From assembly GCF_040149665.1 (NCBI RefSeq), contig NZ_JBEFLP010000001.1:682001-746000 (forward strand): DNA of 64,000 bases, written 5' to 3'. The translations under genes were made by a program, and so were the position numbers. The notes under the pieces are model-generated. The model searched no databases, was not told where the DNA came from, and saw only the letters and a list, made by a program, of their open reading frames with translations. Each line of letters begins with the position of its first letter. Position 1 is the first letter of the stretch. Origin of the DNA: Sulfitobacter sp. HNIBRBA3233 (lineage in GTDB: Bacteria > Pseudomonadota > Alphaproteobacteria > Rhodobacterales > Rhodobacteraceae). Of this stretch, positions 47,799-57,141 are shown piece by piece.

Positions 47799-48752
47799 AT
47801 GCGCGATCTTAAGATACCCGAGCAACGCCATCCCGAAAAAGCGCGTCGCCCGGACAATCCGCAGCCCAAGAAACCCGACTGGATCCGCGTCAAGGCGCCC
47901 GGCGGCAAGGGCTATACGGAAACCGCCAAGATCATGCGTGACAACAAGCTGGTCACCGTCTGCGAGGAAGCGGGTTGCCCCAACGTCGGCGAATGCTGGA
48001 GCCAGGGACACGCCACGATGATGATCATGGGCGAGGTCTGTACCCGCGCCTGCACCTTCTGCAACATCGCCACCGGCAAGCCGCCCGAGGCGCTGGATGT
48101 GTTCGAACCCGGGCGCGTCGCCGACGCCGTGGCCAAGCTGGGGTTGAACCATGTGGTCATCACCAGCGTGGACCGCGACGACGTCGAAGATGGCGGGGCC
48201 GAGCATTTTGCCCAGACCATTCGCGCCGTGCGCCACCGCAGCCCCGACACCACCATCGAGATCCTGACACCCGATTTCATCCGCTGCGGCCCCGAGGCGC
48301 TGGAAAAAGTGGTCGAGGCCCGCCCGGACGTGTTCAACCACAACCTCGAAACCGTGCCGGGCCTCTATCCCGAAGTGCGCCCCGGTGCGCGCTACTTCCA
48401 CTCCCTGCGCCTGTTGCAGCGGGTGAAGGAGCTCGATCCGTCGATGTTCACCAAGTCGGGCATCATGGTGGGATTGGGCGAAGACCGGCAGGCCGTCATT
48501 CAGGTGATGGAAGACATGCGCGCCGCCGACATCGATTTCCTGACCATCGGCCAATACCTGCAACCGACGCCGAAACACCACCGCGTCGACCGTTTCGTGC
48601 ATCCCGACGAATTCAAGGCCTACGAAAAAGCCGCCTATGGCAAGGGGTTCCTGATGGTCTCGGCGACACCGCTCACGCGGTCGAGCTATCACGCGGGCGA
48701 CGATTTCGCGCAACTGCGGGCTGCGCGGAATGCCCGCCTCGGCATCGCCTAA
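47799..48752 (+). CDS. lipA: Lipoyl synthase
   Basis: Radical-SAM enzyme that inserts two sulfurs into octanoyl groups of lipoyl domains. It carries both iron-sulfur sites: the auxiliary cluster in [13 protein letters not shown] and the radical SAM motif [10 protein letters not shown] (about residues 80-91). The 317-residue length is standard. It is convergent with the di-haem cytochrome gene (eight bases apart). Confidence 0.97.
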   Translation: MRDLKIPEQRHPEKARRPDNPQPKKPDWIRVKAPGGKGYTETAKIMRDNKLVTVCEEAGCPNVGECWSQGHATMMIMGEVCTRACTFCNIATGKPPEALDVFEPGRVADAVAKLGLNHVVITSVDRDDVEDGGAEHFAQTIRAVRHRSPDTTIEILTPDFIRCGPEALEKVVEARPDVFNHNLETVPGLYPEVRPGARYFHSLRLLQRVKELDPSMFTKSGIMVGLGEDRQAVIQVMEDMRAADIDFLTIGQYLQPTPKHHRVDRFVHPDEFKAYEKAAYGKGFLMVSATPLTRSSYHAGDDFAQLRAARNARLGIA

Positions 48753-48759
48753 GCGGGCC

Positions 48760-49632
48760 TCAGGGCAGGGCCTTTACATAGGCGGCAATGGCGGCGCGAT
48801 CGTCTTCGGGCAATTGGGCCAGATTGTCGACGACCGCCGCCATCGTCCCGCCCACCGAATCGTAATCCGGCGTGAAGCCGGAGGTGAAATAGGCAACCAG
48901 ATCGGCCTCTGACCAGTCCAGCCCTTCGGACGTGAGATCGGGAATCTCGCCCTTGCCGGAGGGGTTCGGCGCGCCCGACAGCCATGCCTCGCGGTCAAGC
49001 CCTCCGAGCGCGTCGCGCGGCGTGTGGCATTCGGCGCAGTGGCCCAGGGCCTCGACCAGATAGCGGCCGCGCTCCACTTCGGCAGACGTTGTCTGCGCGA
49101 CCACGAAATCGGTCTTCAGATAGAGCGCTTTCCAAAGCCCCAGACCACGGGTCACATTGAAGGGAAACGATACCTCATGGGCGCGGCTGGGGGTCTCCGA
49201 CACGGGCAGGGTGTTCATATAGGCCCAGAGATCGGCAACATCCCCGTCGGTCATATGGACGTAGCTGGTGTAGGGAAAGGCGGGATAGTAATGCCGCCCC
49301 TCCGGTGACACCCCTTGTCGCAGGGCACGGGCAAAATCGGGCAGGGTCCATCCGCCGATCCCGTCCGGGCCGGGCGAGATATTGGGCGCGTAGAACGTCC
49401 CGAAGTCCGTCGCAAAGCTGTGGCCGCCTGCCAGCAGCGTCTTGTCCTCGCCCTCTGGTGCGGCATGGCAGGACGAACAGCCCGCCGCGGCAAAGACCAG
49501 CGCACCGTTTTCCGAATCGGCCACGTGCCCCTCGGCCACAGCGGCCATCACCGGTGCGGGCCTTGTCACCCACCAGAAAACGCCCGCGCCGATCAGGGCG
49601 CAGGCGATAACGATCCCGAAAAATCGTTTCAT
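48760..49632 (-). CDS. Di-haem cytochrome c
   Basis: A 290-residue protein with an N-terminal membrane helix (MKRFFGIVIACALIGAGVFW) that may be a signal anchor. Two haem-attachment motifs occur: CSSCH (about residue 52) and CAECH (about residue 198). The sequence (YYPAFPYTSYVHMTDGDVADLWAYMNTLP) is typical of cytochromes linked to quinone or alcohol dehydrogenase electron transfer. Specific partner unknown. Its start lies four bases after the cytochrome c' stop, so they form one operon. Confidence 0.9.
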   Translation of the reverse strand: MKRFFGIVIACALIGAGVFWWVTRPAPVMAAVAEGHVADSENGALVFAAAGCSSCHAAPEGEDKTLLAGGHSFATDFGTFYAPNISPGPDGIGGWTLPDFARALRQGVSPEGRHYYPAFPYTSYVHMTDGDVADLWAYMNTLPVSETPSRAHEVSFPFNVTRGLGLWKALYLKTDFVVAQTTSAEVERGRYLVEALGHCAECHTPRDALGGLDREAWLSGAPNPSGKGEIPDLTSEGLDWSEADLVAYFTSGFTPDYDSVGGTMAAVVDNLAQLPEDDRAAIAAYVKALP

Positions 49633-49636
49633 TCTA

Positions 49637-50116
49637 TCAGTTCTTGGGGCCGCGATAGGTTTCGTGACAGCCTTTGCACGACCCGCCGAGCGCGCCCATG
49701 GCCGCCCCTACGGCTGCTGCGTCAGCGGCACCCTCGAAGGCCAGTGCGGCTTTCTCCAGATCGCCGAACTTGGCGGCAAAACCGTCCGGATCGCTCCAGA
49801 TCTCGGCCTTGGCGCGGGATCCTTCCACAGCACCCTGTTCGCTGCCCTCGATCCAGAGGGTCGCACGCTCCATCGTGGCCAGCGCGGCAAGGTTGGCCGC
49901 CGCCGCAGAGACGATCTGCGCGTCGAATTCCGCTTCGCCCTTGGCGATCGCGCCCAGCATGCCCGTGTGATAGCCCACCATCTGCATCTGCGCATGGCGC
50001 GCCTTTACCGCATCTTCCAGACCTTTCTGGCTATGGCTGGCGGCCATTGCGACGGTTGCTGTCGCGGCAAGCCCGACCAGCGAAAGGGTGAAGGCCTTGT
50101 TCGTGAAAAGTCTCAT
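49637..50116 (-). CDS. Cytochrome c' family protein
   Basis: A 159-residue periplasmic four-helix cytochrome with the single haem motif CKGCH at the C-terminus (GSCKGCHETYRGPKN), the hallmark of cytochrome c'. The signal peptide (cleavage near AMA|A) is clear. Such proteins bind nitric oxide and other gases; the role is not settled. The ATG at 50116 is chosen because GGAG lies eight bases upstream; the ATG at 50125 sits directly against that site. Confidence 0.9.
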   Translation of the reverse strand: MRLFTNKAFTLSLVGLAATATVAMAASHSQKGLEDAVKARHAQMQMVGYHTGMLGAIAKGEAEFDAQIVSAAAANLAALATMERATLWIEGSEQGAVEGSRAKAEIWSDPDGFAAKFGDLEKAALAFEGAADAAAVGAAMGALGGSCKGCHETYRGPKN

Positions 50117-50211
50117 CAGTGTCATCTCCCGTTGACATGAATCAGCCTAACACGGAATTTTTTTCCCGCTACGCACCGCAAGATCACGAACGCGTGATGC
50201 GCGGAATCCCG

Positions 50212-50388
50212 TCACAACCCGCGGGGCAGGCGGTCTGCCTTGGCCCATTCGGGCCAGAGGCCGAAATAATCCAGACCCACGATCCCGAGCGCCACGAGAA
50301 TCGCGGCGAACACCAGCATCACCCGCTTCCACGAAGGCGGATTGCGCGCCCACATGGCCATCCGCATGAAATTGCGCGGGTTCAGCAC
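50212..50388 (-). CDS. Small single-helix membrane protein (58 residues), GTG start
   Basis: A 58-residue protein with a basic N-terminus (NPRNFMRMAMWARNPPSWKR), one hydrophobic helix (about residues 22-40) and a tail ending in DRLPRGL. The GTG start at 50388 lies four bases after the hpt stop with GGGAG upstream, so it is coupled to hpt. I have seen this short gene after hpt in related bacteria, but cannot verify that here. Function unknown. Confidence 0.72.
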   Translation of the reverse strand: MLNPRNFMRMAMWARNPPSWKRVMLVFAAILVALGIVGLDYFGLWPEWAKADRLPRGL

Positions 50389-50392
50389 GGCG

Positions 50393-50941
50393 TCACTCCC
50401 CCTCGTCGGTGAATCGGACCTTGCCGATATAGGGCAGGTTGCGATTGCGCTGCGCGAAGTCGATGCCGTAGCCGACGACGAATTCATCGGGAATTTCGAA
50501 ACCGGTGTGATCGGCGCGCAGATCCACCTCGCGGCGCGAGGGTTTGTCGAGCAGGGCCACGGTTTTCAGCCGCTTGGGCTTGCGCGCGCGCAGCATGCCG
50601 GTGACGTGGTGCAGCGTGTGGCCGGTATCGACGATATCCTCGACCAGCAGCACATCGCGCCCCTCGATTCCGCCGCGCAGGTCCTTGAGGATACGCACCT
50701 CGCGGCTCGATTCCATGGCGTTGCCATAGCTCGACGCCTCCAGGAAATCGACCTCGATGGGCAGGTCCAGCTCGCGCACCAGATCGGCGATAAACACGAA
50801 GGATCCGCGCAAAAGGCCCACAACCACCAGCTTGTCGGTATCCGCGAATTCCGCCTGTATCTCGCGGCACATCTCTTCGGTCCGCGCCGCGATGGACTTG
50901 GCCGAGATCATCTCGTCTATGACATAAGGACGCGTGGGCAT
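50393..50941 (-). CDS. hpt: Hypoxanthine phosphoribosyltransferase
   Basis: Salvages hypoxanthine (and guanine) to IMP or GMP using PRPP. The PRPP motif is [14 protein letters not shown], and the N-terminal [16 protein letters not shown] is a family block. The 182-residue length is standard. The ATG at 50941 (MPTRPYVID) is chosen over a GTG two codons upstream because the AGAGG ribosome site fits it. It is divergent from the COQ10-like gene and followed by the 58-residue membrane protein. Confidence 0.96.
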   Translation of the reverse strand: MPTRPYVIDEMISAKSIAARTEEMCREIQAEFADTDKLVVVGLLRGSFVFIADLVRELDLPIEVDFLEASSYGNAMESSREVRILKDLRGGIEGRDVLLVEDIVDTGHTLHHVTGMLRARKPKRLKTVALLDKPSRREVDLRADHTGFEIPDEFVVGYGIDFAQRNRNLPYIGKVRFTDEGE

Positions 50942-51011
50942 GGCCACCTCTTGATTGTGCGCAGCAGCACGCTTTGATACCGAGGGCTACAGACCAGACC
51001 ACAGGAAATCA

Positions 51012-51455
51012 ATGCCCACACATTCCGAGACCAGGCGGCTGCCCTATACCGCAGACCAGATGTACGCTCTTGTGGCCGACGTTCGCAAATATCCCGAATT
51101 CCTGCCGTGGACCGCGGCCGCACGGGTGATCCGCGACGAAGACCGCGGCGACCACCGCGTCATGGACGCCGATCTGGTGATTTCCTTCAAGGTATTCCGC
51201 GAACGCTTTACCAGCCGCGTGAAACTGTGGCCCGAGACCATGCACATCGACACCGAATACCTCGACGGTCCGTTCAAGAAAATGATCTCGACCTGGGATT
51301 TCAAGGATGTCGAAGGCGGCTGCGAGGTGAAGTTTTTCGTGGATTTCGAATTTCGCAACGCGATCCTGCAACGCATCATCGGCGTGGTTTTCAACGAAGC
51401 GATGCAGCGGGTCGTCAAAGCATTTGAGAAGCGCGCGCAGGCGCTTTATGGCTAG
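51012..51455 (+). CDS. COQ10/RatA-type polyketide cyclase-dehydrase (START-like) protein
   Basis: A 147-residue protein of the START/Bet v1 fold. TRRLPYTADQMYALVADVRKYPEFLPW and VVFNEAMQRVVKAFEKRA match coenzyme Q-binding COQ10 and the RatA toxin group. In bacteria it is thought to help deliver ubiquinone to respiratory complexes. The start at 51012 is used because the conserved sequence begins there. It is followed after 21 bases by the MmgE/PrpD gene. Confidence 0.9.
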   Translation: MPTHSETRRLPYTADQMYALVADVRKYPEFLPWTAAARVIRDEDRGDHRVMDADLVISFKVFRERFTSRVKLWPETMHIDTEYLDGPFKKMISTWDFKDVEGGCEVKFFVDFEFRNAILQRIIGVVFNEAMQRVVKAFEKRAQALYG

Positions 51456-51476
51456 TCCCAAAACAGGGGACAGGCC

Positions 51477-52748
51477 ATGGGCATTACATCGCAACTGATC
51501 AAATTCACCACCACCGACGTCCCCGAGGAGGCGGCGGCGATGATGCGGCTGTCGCTGTTCGACTGGGCCGCCTGCGGCATCGCGGGGGCGTCCGAGGCCG
51601 AGTTCGCGCCGTTCAAACGCGCGCAGATGGTCGAGGACGGACCGGCGCAGGTCTTTGGCGGCGGGCAGGCGGGGGCGGCTGTGGCGGCGCTTGTGAACGG
51701 CACGCTCAGCCACGCGCTGGATTACGATGACACCCATTTCGCCCATATCGGCCACCCCTCGGTCGCGGTCCTGCCCGCCACGCTGGCGCTGGCCGAAACC
51801 CTGGGCACCGCGCTGACCGATGCCGTGGACGCCGCCACGGTAGGGGTCGAGGCGTCGATTCTCGTCGGTCAGTGGCTGGGCCGTGACCATTACCAGATCG
51901 GGTACCACCAGACCGCCACGGCCGGTGCCTTCGGTGCCACATTGGCCGCGGCGCGTCTGCTCGGGCTCGACAAATCGCAGATCCGCCATGCGCTTGGTCT
52001 GTGCGCCAGCATGGCGTCAGGGCTGAAATCGCAGTTCGGCACCATGGGCAAACCGCTCAACGCAGGGCTGGCGGCCCGCACCGGGGTCGAAGCCGCGCTC
52101 TGGGCGCAGGCGGGCATGACCGCCGCCGAGGACGGCCTCGCAGGCCCGCTGGGCTTTGGCGAAACCCACCACGGCAGGGCCGAGCCCGTAAAGATGCCGC
52201 GCAAGGAATGGGCCATCAGCACCATCAGCCACAAGTACCACGCCTGCTGCCACGGCTTGCACGCCACACTTGAAGCCCTCGCCGAAGTCGACGCGGAAAC
52301 CGACCGGATCGAGGCGATCCGCATCCGCACCCATCCGCGCTGGATGAGCGTGTGCAACATCGCCGCCCCAAAAACCGGGCTGGAAGCGAAATTCAGCTAC
52401 ACGCAGGTGACCGCGATGGCGCTGAGCGGCCACGCCACTGCCAGCATCGGCAACTTCAACGATACGCTCGCCCGTGATCCCGCGCTGAAGGCGCTGCGCG
52501 AGCGGGTCGAAGTGGTCGAGGACGACACCCTGACCGAGACCCAGTCGCAGGTCACCCTGACGCTGACCTCGGGCGAAGTCCGCCGCCACCGGCACGATCT
52601 GCTTGCCCCCATGAGCCTCGAAACCCGCAGCGTGAAACTGCGCGACAAGGTCATGGCCCTTCTGGGAGAGACGCGCGGCGCGCAACTCTGGGAAGCCGCG
52701 ATCGGACAGGATCTCGAATCGCTGACGGGGTGTTTCGCGGGCGCCTAA
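51477..52748 (+). CDS. MmgE/PrpD-family protein
   Basis: A 423-residue protein of the MmgE/PrpD fold, which includes 2-methylcitrate dehydratase and aconitate-like enzymes. The block LVNGTLSHALDYDDTHF and the later DYHQTATAGAFGATLAAARLL-like region are characteristic (here IGYHQTATAGAFG). The substrate is unknown because no propionate genes are adjacent. It is convergent with the CinA-like gene, whose stop overlaps its end by four bases. Confidence 0.9.
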   Translation: MGITSQLIKFTTTDVPEEAAAMMRLSLFDWAACGIAGASEAEFAPFKRAQMVEDGPAQVFGGGQAGAAVAALVNGTLSHALDYDDTHFAHIGHPSVAVLPATLALAETLGTALTDAVDAATVGVEASILVGQWLGRDHYQIGYHQTATAGAFGATLAAARLLGLDKSQIRHALGLCASMASGLKSQFGTMGKPLNAGLAARTGVEAALWAQAGMTAAEDGLAGPLGFGETHHGRAEPVKMPRKEWAISTISHKYHACCHGLHATLEALAEVDAETDRIEAIRIRTHPRWMSVCNIAAPKTGLEAKFSYTQVTAMALSGHATASIGNFNDTLARDPALKALRERVEVVEDDTLTETQSQVTLTLTSGEVRRHRHDLLAPMSLETRSVKLRDKVMALLGETRGAQLWEAAIGQDLESLTGCFAGA

Positions 52749-53212
52749 AGCGCGCGCAACGCCGCAAGGATCAGCGACAGCGCGTGATCGCGGGACGCCG
52801 CGCGCACCCTGTCGCGACCCAGCGCGCCGAATTCCACGGTCTCGCTCTGCGTTCCGCCCGGACCGGCCAGTGCAAAACAGACGCGCCCTTCGGGCTTGTG
52901 CTCCGACCCGCCGGGCCCGGCGATCCCGCTGAGCGAAACGGCGATGGCCGCGTCCGACCGCGCCAGCGCGCCTTGGGCCATTTCGACGGCGACCGCTTCG
53001 GACACTGCGCCATGGGCGTCCAGCGTGCTCTGCTCCACACCCAGCATCTCGCGCTTGGCGGCATTGGTATAGGTGACAAATCCACGGTCGAAGATCGCGG
53101 AGGATCCCGGCAGATCGGTCAGCGCCGCCGCCACCATCCCCGCGGTGCAGCTTTCTGCCGTGGCGATCATCACGCCACGCTCGACCGCGAGCCGGAGGAT
53201 CTCAGAACGCAT
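52745..53212 (-). CDS. CinA C-terminal domain protein (nicotinamide-nucleotide amidase)
   Basis: A 155-residue single-domain protein equal to the C-terminal part of CinA; it deamidates nicotinamide mononucleotide in the NAD salvage cycle (PncC activity). Motifs ATAESCTAGMVAAALTDLPGSS and VSLSGIAGPGGSEHKPEG are clear. The start at 53212 is used. It overlaps pgpA by eleven bases, so the order pgpA-cinA-like is a translation-coupled pair. Confidence 0.92.
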   Translation of the reverse strand: MRSEILRLAVERGVMIATAESCTAGMVAAALTDLPGSSAIFDRGFVTYTNAAKREMLGVEQSTLDAHGAVSEAVAVEMAQGALARSDAAIAVSLSGIAGPGGSEHKPEGRVCFALAGPGGTQSETVEFGALGRDRVRAASRDHALSLILAALRAL

Positions 53213-53690
53213 GGTAGGCTCCGGCCAGAACCACGACACCGATGGCGGCGACAATGCCCGCGATCACATCGTCCAGCATCACCCCGAGCGGGTCGCCGCG
53301 CCGGTCCGCCCAGCCGATGGGGCCGGGTTTCCAGATATCGAACAGCCGGAACAGCACAAAGGCCGCGATCCAGCCCGGCCACATCACCGTGATATCAATG
53401 CCCATGCGCCAACTGGCGACGGAGAGCGGCAAAAGTGCGATCCACTGGCCCACCAACTCGTCCACGACGATCTCGGACGGGTCGTGATCGTCGCTGCCCG
53501 CCGTCATCCGGGCTGTGGCCCACCAGCCCGCCGCGAAAGCCACGGCAATGCCCACCACCAGCAGCGGCAGGCCGCCCACCACGTGCAAGAGCCACGCCCA
53601 CGGCAGCGCGACCAGCGACCCCCATGTGCCCGAGGCGGGTTTGACATAGCCAACCCCCAGCACCGTGCCGATCAGCTCAGCGCCCCTCAT
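53202..53690 (-). CDS. pgpA: Phosphatidylglycerophosphatase A
   Basis: Dephosphorylates phosphatidylglycerophosphate to phosphatidylglycerol at the inner membrane. It has 162 residues and hydrophobic helices. The family motif [13 protein letters not shown], the acidic motif DEVVGQ-like segment (here [11 protein letters not shown]) and [17 protein letters not shown] are all present. The start ATG at 53690 overlaps the ispDF stop by four bases (ATGA). Confidence 0.95.
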   Translation of the reverse strand: MRGAELIGTVLGVGYVKPASGTWGSLVALPWAWLLHVVGGLPLLVVGIAVAFAAGWWATARMTAGSDDHDPSEIVVDELVGQWIALLPLSVASWRMGIDITVMWPGWIAAFVLFRLFDIWKPGPIGWADRRGDPLGVMLDDVIAGIVAAIGVVVLAGAYHAF

Positions 53691-54817
53691 GATCGCACCA
53701 GCGTTGCGGTGGCCAGACAGGCGATGCCCTCGCCGCGACCGGTAAAGCCCAGCCGCTCGGACGTGGTGGCCTTCACCGAAACCCGCTCGACCTCGATGCC
53801 CGTGATCGCGGCGACCTCGGCGCGCATGGCGGCGGCGTGGGGGCCAACCTTGGGGTGTTCGCAGATCAGCGTGCAATCGATATGGGTCAGATCAAATCCT
53901 TTCTCCCGGGCCATCCCGGCGGCGTGACGCAGGAAGATATGGCTCTCGGCGCCTTTCCATTGCGGATCGGACGGCGGAAAATGGGTGCCGATATCGCCCG
54001 CCGCCAGCGCGCCATAGATGGCGTCGGTGATCGTGTGCAGGCCGACGTCCGCGTCGGAATGGCCCACCAGCCCGTGGTCATGCGGGATGCGCACACCGCA
54101 GAGCATCACATGATCGCCCGGCCCGAAGGCGTGCACGTCAAAACCGTTTCCAGTGCGTATGTCCAAACCGCTCTCCACTATTCGGGCCGCGCGGGCGAAA
54201 TCGTCCGGCGTCGTGATTTTCAGGTTATCCGCGCTGCCGGGCGTGATTTCAACGTGCATTCCGGCCGCCAGCGCCACCGCCACGTCATCCGCCGCCGGCC
54301 CGTCGTAGACCGCATGCGCCGCGAGGATCGCATCGAGGTGAAAGCCCTGCGGCGTCTGCGCCGCAAACAGCCCCTCGCGCGGATGCGTGCCCGTCACCCG
54401 GCCCGCGGTCCCGGTCCAGAGCGCATCCGTCACCGCAACCCCCGGCGCCGCCCCGTCAGCCCGGTCGAGCGCGTCGAGCACACCGTCGATGATATCGCTG
54501 CCCACGCAGGGGCGCGCGGCGTCGTGGATCAGCACCAGATCGGCCCCGTCGCACAGCGCCAGCCCCGCGCGCACCGATGCCGCGCGTTCGGCGCCGCCGG
54601 TTGCCGCGCGGATGCCGCGCCGCTCGAACCCCGGGGCCTCGTCCATGTCGTCGGGGTGCAGGACCACGACCACCCCGTCGACCCTCGGATGATCGGCAAA
54701 GGCCGCACAGCTGCGGTCGATGATCCTCTGGCCCGCGAGGTTCTGCCACTGCTTGGGCCGCGGCCCTCCGGCACGGGTGCCGCGGCCTGCGGCCACGATC
54801 ACGGCGATGGTGCGCAT
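53687..54817 (-). CDS. ispDF: Bifunctional IspD/IspF (MEP pathway)
   Basis: A 376-residue fusion. The N-terminal part (about 1-210) is IspD, 2-C-methyl-D-erythritol 4-phosphate cytidylyltransferase, with [16 protein letters not shown]. The C-terminal part (about 218-376) is IspF, the cyclodiphosphate synthase, with [13 protein letters not shown] and [17 protein letters not shown] for zinc. Fusion of steps three and five of the pathway is common in alphaproteobacteria. It overlaps pgpA and is divergent from dusB by about 207 bases. Confidence 0.96.
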   Translation of the reverse strand: MRTIAVIVAAGRGTRAGGPRPKQWQNLAGQRIIDRSCAAFADHPRVDGVVVVLHPDDMDEAPGFERRGIRAATGGAERAASVRAGLALCDGADLVLIHDAARPCVGSDIIDGVLDALDRADGAAPGVAVTDALWTGTAGRVTGTHPREGLFAAQTPQGFHLDAILAAHAVYDGPAADDVAVALAAGMHVEITPGSADNLKITTPDDFARAARIVESGLDIRTGNGFDVHAFGPGDHVMLCGVRIPHDHGLVGHSDADVGLHTITDAIYGALAAGDIGTHFPPSDPQWKGAESHIFLRHAAGMAREKGFDLTHIDCTLICEHPKVGPHAAAMRAEVAAITGIEVERVSVKATTSERLGFTGRGEGIACLATATLVRS

Positions 54818-55024
54818 CTGGCAGTTGTCCTTATCCTGTTGCAGCGGTGATACGAAATCGCGCGCCCGTCCGCAACGCGCGCCATCGGCGGTGCCGCCCG
54901 CTAAACTGCCCAATTTTCAGGCAAACCGTAACGTCGTAATGCCGCATCCGACCCGTAATGATTGTGCAATCCGGCCCCCTCCGTTAGTCACGACTGTACC
55001 GCACAAGGATTAAGCACACCTCAC
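54818..55024. promoter_or_regulatory. Divergent promoter region between ispDF and dusB
   Basis: About 207 bases with no gene. It must contain the promoters of the leftward ispDF-pgpA-cinA-like unit and of the dusB-ntrB-ntrC unit. A TTAGTCACGAC stretch and the weak CAAGGATTAAG ribosome region precede dusB. I could not define boxes or a palindromic NtrC site with confidence. Confidence 0.4.
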
Positions 55025-56002
55025 ATGACGCTGCCGCTGGATCTGTCGCCCCCCGTTCTTCTGGCCCCGATGGCCGGGATCACCGATCTGCCTTTCCGCA
55101 ATCTGGTGAGCCGCTTTGGCGCGGGTCTGGTGGTGTCCGAGATGATCGCCTCGGGCGAATTCCTCACAGCGCGCCCCGGCACCCGTGAAAAGGCCGAGCT
55201 CGGCCTCGACCAGGCCGCCACTGCGGTGCAGATCGCGGGCAGGGAGGCCGTGCCAATGGCCGAAACGGCAAAGATGCTGGCCGGGCAGGGCGCGCGGATC
55301 ATCGACATCAACATGGGCTGCCCCGCCAAGAAGGTGACGCAGGGCGCCTCCGGCTCGGCGCTGATGAAAACCCCCGATCACGCGCTGCGCCTGATCGAGG
55401 CGGTCGTCGGCGCGGTGGATGTGCCCGTGACCCTGAAAACCCGTCTGGGGTGGGACGACGGCATGATGAACGCCCCCGACATCGCCCGCCGCGCCGAAGC
55501 CGCCGGTGTGCAAATGATAACGATCCACGGGCGGACCCGCTGCCAGTTCTATCGCGGCAGCGCCGACTGGTCCGCGATCCGCGCCGTGGTCGATGCCGTA
55601 ACGGTGCCGGTGATCGCCAATGGCGACATCACCGATGCGGCGACCGCGCGCCGCGCGCTGGCGCAATCGGGCGCGGCAGGGGTGATGATCGGGCGCGGTG
55701 TACAGGGTCGGCCTTGGCTTCTGGCCGCTGTGGCGCACGCATTGCACGGCACCCCGGCACCCGACGTGCCGGACGGCCCCGCGCTCACGGCGCTGGTGCG
55801 CGACCACCACGCGGCGATGCTGGATTTCTACGGGGACACGCTTGGCCTGCGCGTGGCGCGCAAACATCTGGGCTGGTACATGGATCATGCGGCGACTCCG
55901 GCCGATCTGCGCCGCGCCGTGCTGACCGCGCGCGATGCCGCGACCGTGCACAGCCTGCTGGCGGACGCGCTGGAACATGACGCGGTGGAGCAGGCGGCAT
56001 GA
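55025..56002 (+). CDS. dusB: tRNA-dihydrouridine synthase DusB (NifR3)
   Basis: FMN enzyme that reduces uridines in the D-loop of tRNA; it was originally named NifR3 in Rhodobacter. Motifs are VLLAPMAGITDLPFR at the start, the catalytic-cysteine block INMGCPAKKVT and the later HGRTRCQFY and VIANGDITD. The length of 325 residues is standard. It overlaps ntrB by four bases, the same arrangement as nifR3-ntrB-ntrC in Rhodobacter capsulatus. Confidence 0.96.
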   Translation: MTLPLDLSPPVLLAPMAGITDLPFRNLVSRFGAGLVVSEMIASGEFLTARPGTREKAELGLDQAATAVQIAGREAVPMAETAKMLAGQGARIIDINMGCPAKKVTQGASGSALMKTPDHALRLIEAVVGAVDVPVTLKTRLGWDDGMMNAPDIARRAEAAGVQMITIHGRTRCQFYRGSADWSAIRAVVDAVTVPVIANGDITDAATARRALAQSGAAGVMIGRGVQGRPWLLAAVAHALHGTPAPDVPDGPALTALVRDHHAAMLDFYGDTLGLRVARKHLGWYMDHAATPADLRRAVLTARDAATVHSLLADALEHDAVEQAA

Positions 56003-57138
56003 ACAGCACCCGCGCCATTTCCGAACGCCAGCTTTGGGCCTCTCTGCCGGTGCCGGCGCTGCTGGTGGCCTCGGACGACAGTATCGCCGACATCAACGCC
56101 GCCGCCGAAGGGTTCCTGAATGCCTCGGCGAAATCGGTCGTGGGCACGCCCGTCTGGGACCTGCTGGCCGTCGATGCCCCCATTGAAGAGGCCTTCGCCC
56201 GCGCGCGCGAGAACGGCACCACGCTGTTCGTGAACGATGTGGACGTGGGATCGGGACAGCGCCCGCCGCTGGTGTCGCAGCTTCAGATCGCGCCGCTGTC
56301 GGGCACGCGCGGCACGATGATCCTGATGATCTCGCCGCGCGAACTGGCCGGTCGCATGACCCAGAGCCAGTCTGTCAAATCCGCCGCGAAATCGGCCATC
56401 GGCATGGCCGAGATGCTGGCCCACGAGATCAAGAACCCGCTTGCGGGGATCACCGGCGCCGCACAGCTTCTCAGCATGAATCTCGCCAGTGAAGACCTTG
56501 AATTAACGGATCTTATCGTCGCTGAAAGCCGCCGGATCGTGAAGCTGCTCGAACAGGTCGAGCAATTCGGGAACCTCACAACGCCCGACATGGCGGCGGT
56601 CAACCTGCACGATGTGCTGGACCGTGCGCGCCGCTCGGCGCTACTGGGCTTCGGCGCGCGCATGAAGATCGTCGAGGATTACGACCCCTCGCTGCCGCCC
56701 GCACTTGGCGACAAGGACCAGCTTCTACAGGTCATCCTCAACCTGCTCAAGAACGCCTCCGAAGCGGCGGGCAATGCGGGCGGTACGATCCGGCTGCACA
56801 GCTTTTACGAACACTCTTTCCGCCTGCGCCGCGCCGACGGATCCGGTCGCGCGCTGCCGCTCCAGATCGAGATCATCGATGACGGTCCGGGCCTTCCCGA
56901 CAACATCCGCGGCGATGTCTTCGACCCTTTCGTGTCGGGGCGCGAGAACGGCACCGGCCTTGGCCTCGCACTGGTGAGCAAGATCATCTCGGAACACCAG
57001 GGCTGGATTTCGGTCACCTCCGTCCCCGGCCGCACCGTTTTCCGCATCTCGCTGCCGCGTGCGGATGACACCCTCACCCAGCGCGCGGAGACGCCCGCAC
57101 CACAGACGCGGACACCCACGTCCGACAACAAGGAGTAG
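55999..57138 (+). CDS. ntrB: Nitrogen regulation sensor histidine kinase NtrB
   Basis: A 379-residue soluble kinase. A PAS domain (about residues 10-110) is followed by the dimerisation-phosphoacceptor region with MLAHEIKNPLAGITG, where H142 is the site. The ATP-binding domain has NLLKNASEAAGNAGG (N-box), DDGPGLPDNIRGDVFDPF and GTGLGLAL. It phosphorylates NtrC in response to nitrogen status via GlnB in relatives. It starts in the dusB stop (ATGA) and ends three bases before ntrC. Confidence 0.96.
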   Translation: MNSTRAISERQLWASLPVPALLVASDDSIADINAAAEGFLNASAKSVVGTPVWDLLAVDAPIEEAFARARENGTTLFVNDVDVGSGQRPPLVSQLQIAPLSGTRGTMILMISPRELAGRMTQSQSVKSAAKSAIGMAEMLAHEIKNPLAGITGAAQLLSMNLASEDLELTDLIVAESRRIVKLLEQVEQFGNLTTPDMAAVNLHDVLDRARRSALLGFGARMKIVEDYDPSLPPALGDKDQLLQVILNLLKNASEAAGNAGGTIRLHSFYEHSFRLRRADGSGRALPLQIEIIDDGPGLPDNIRGDVFDPFVSGRENGTGLGLALVSKIISEHQGWISVTSVPGRTVFRISLPRADDTLTQRAETPAPQTRTPTSDNKE

Positions 57139-57141
57139 CCC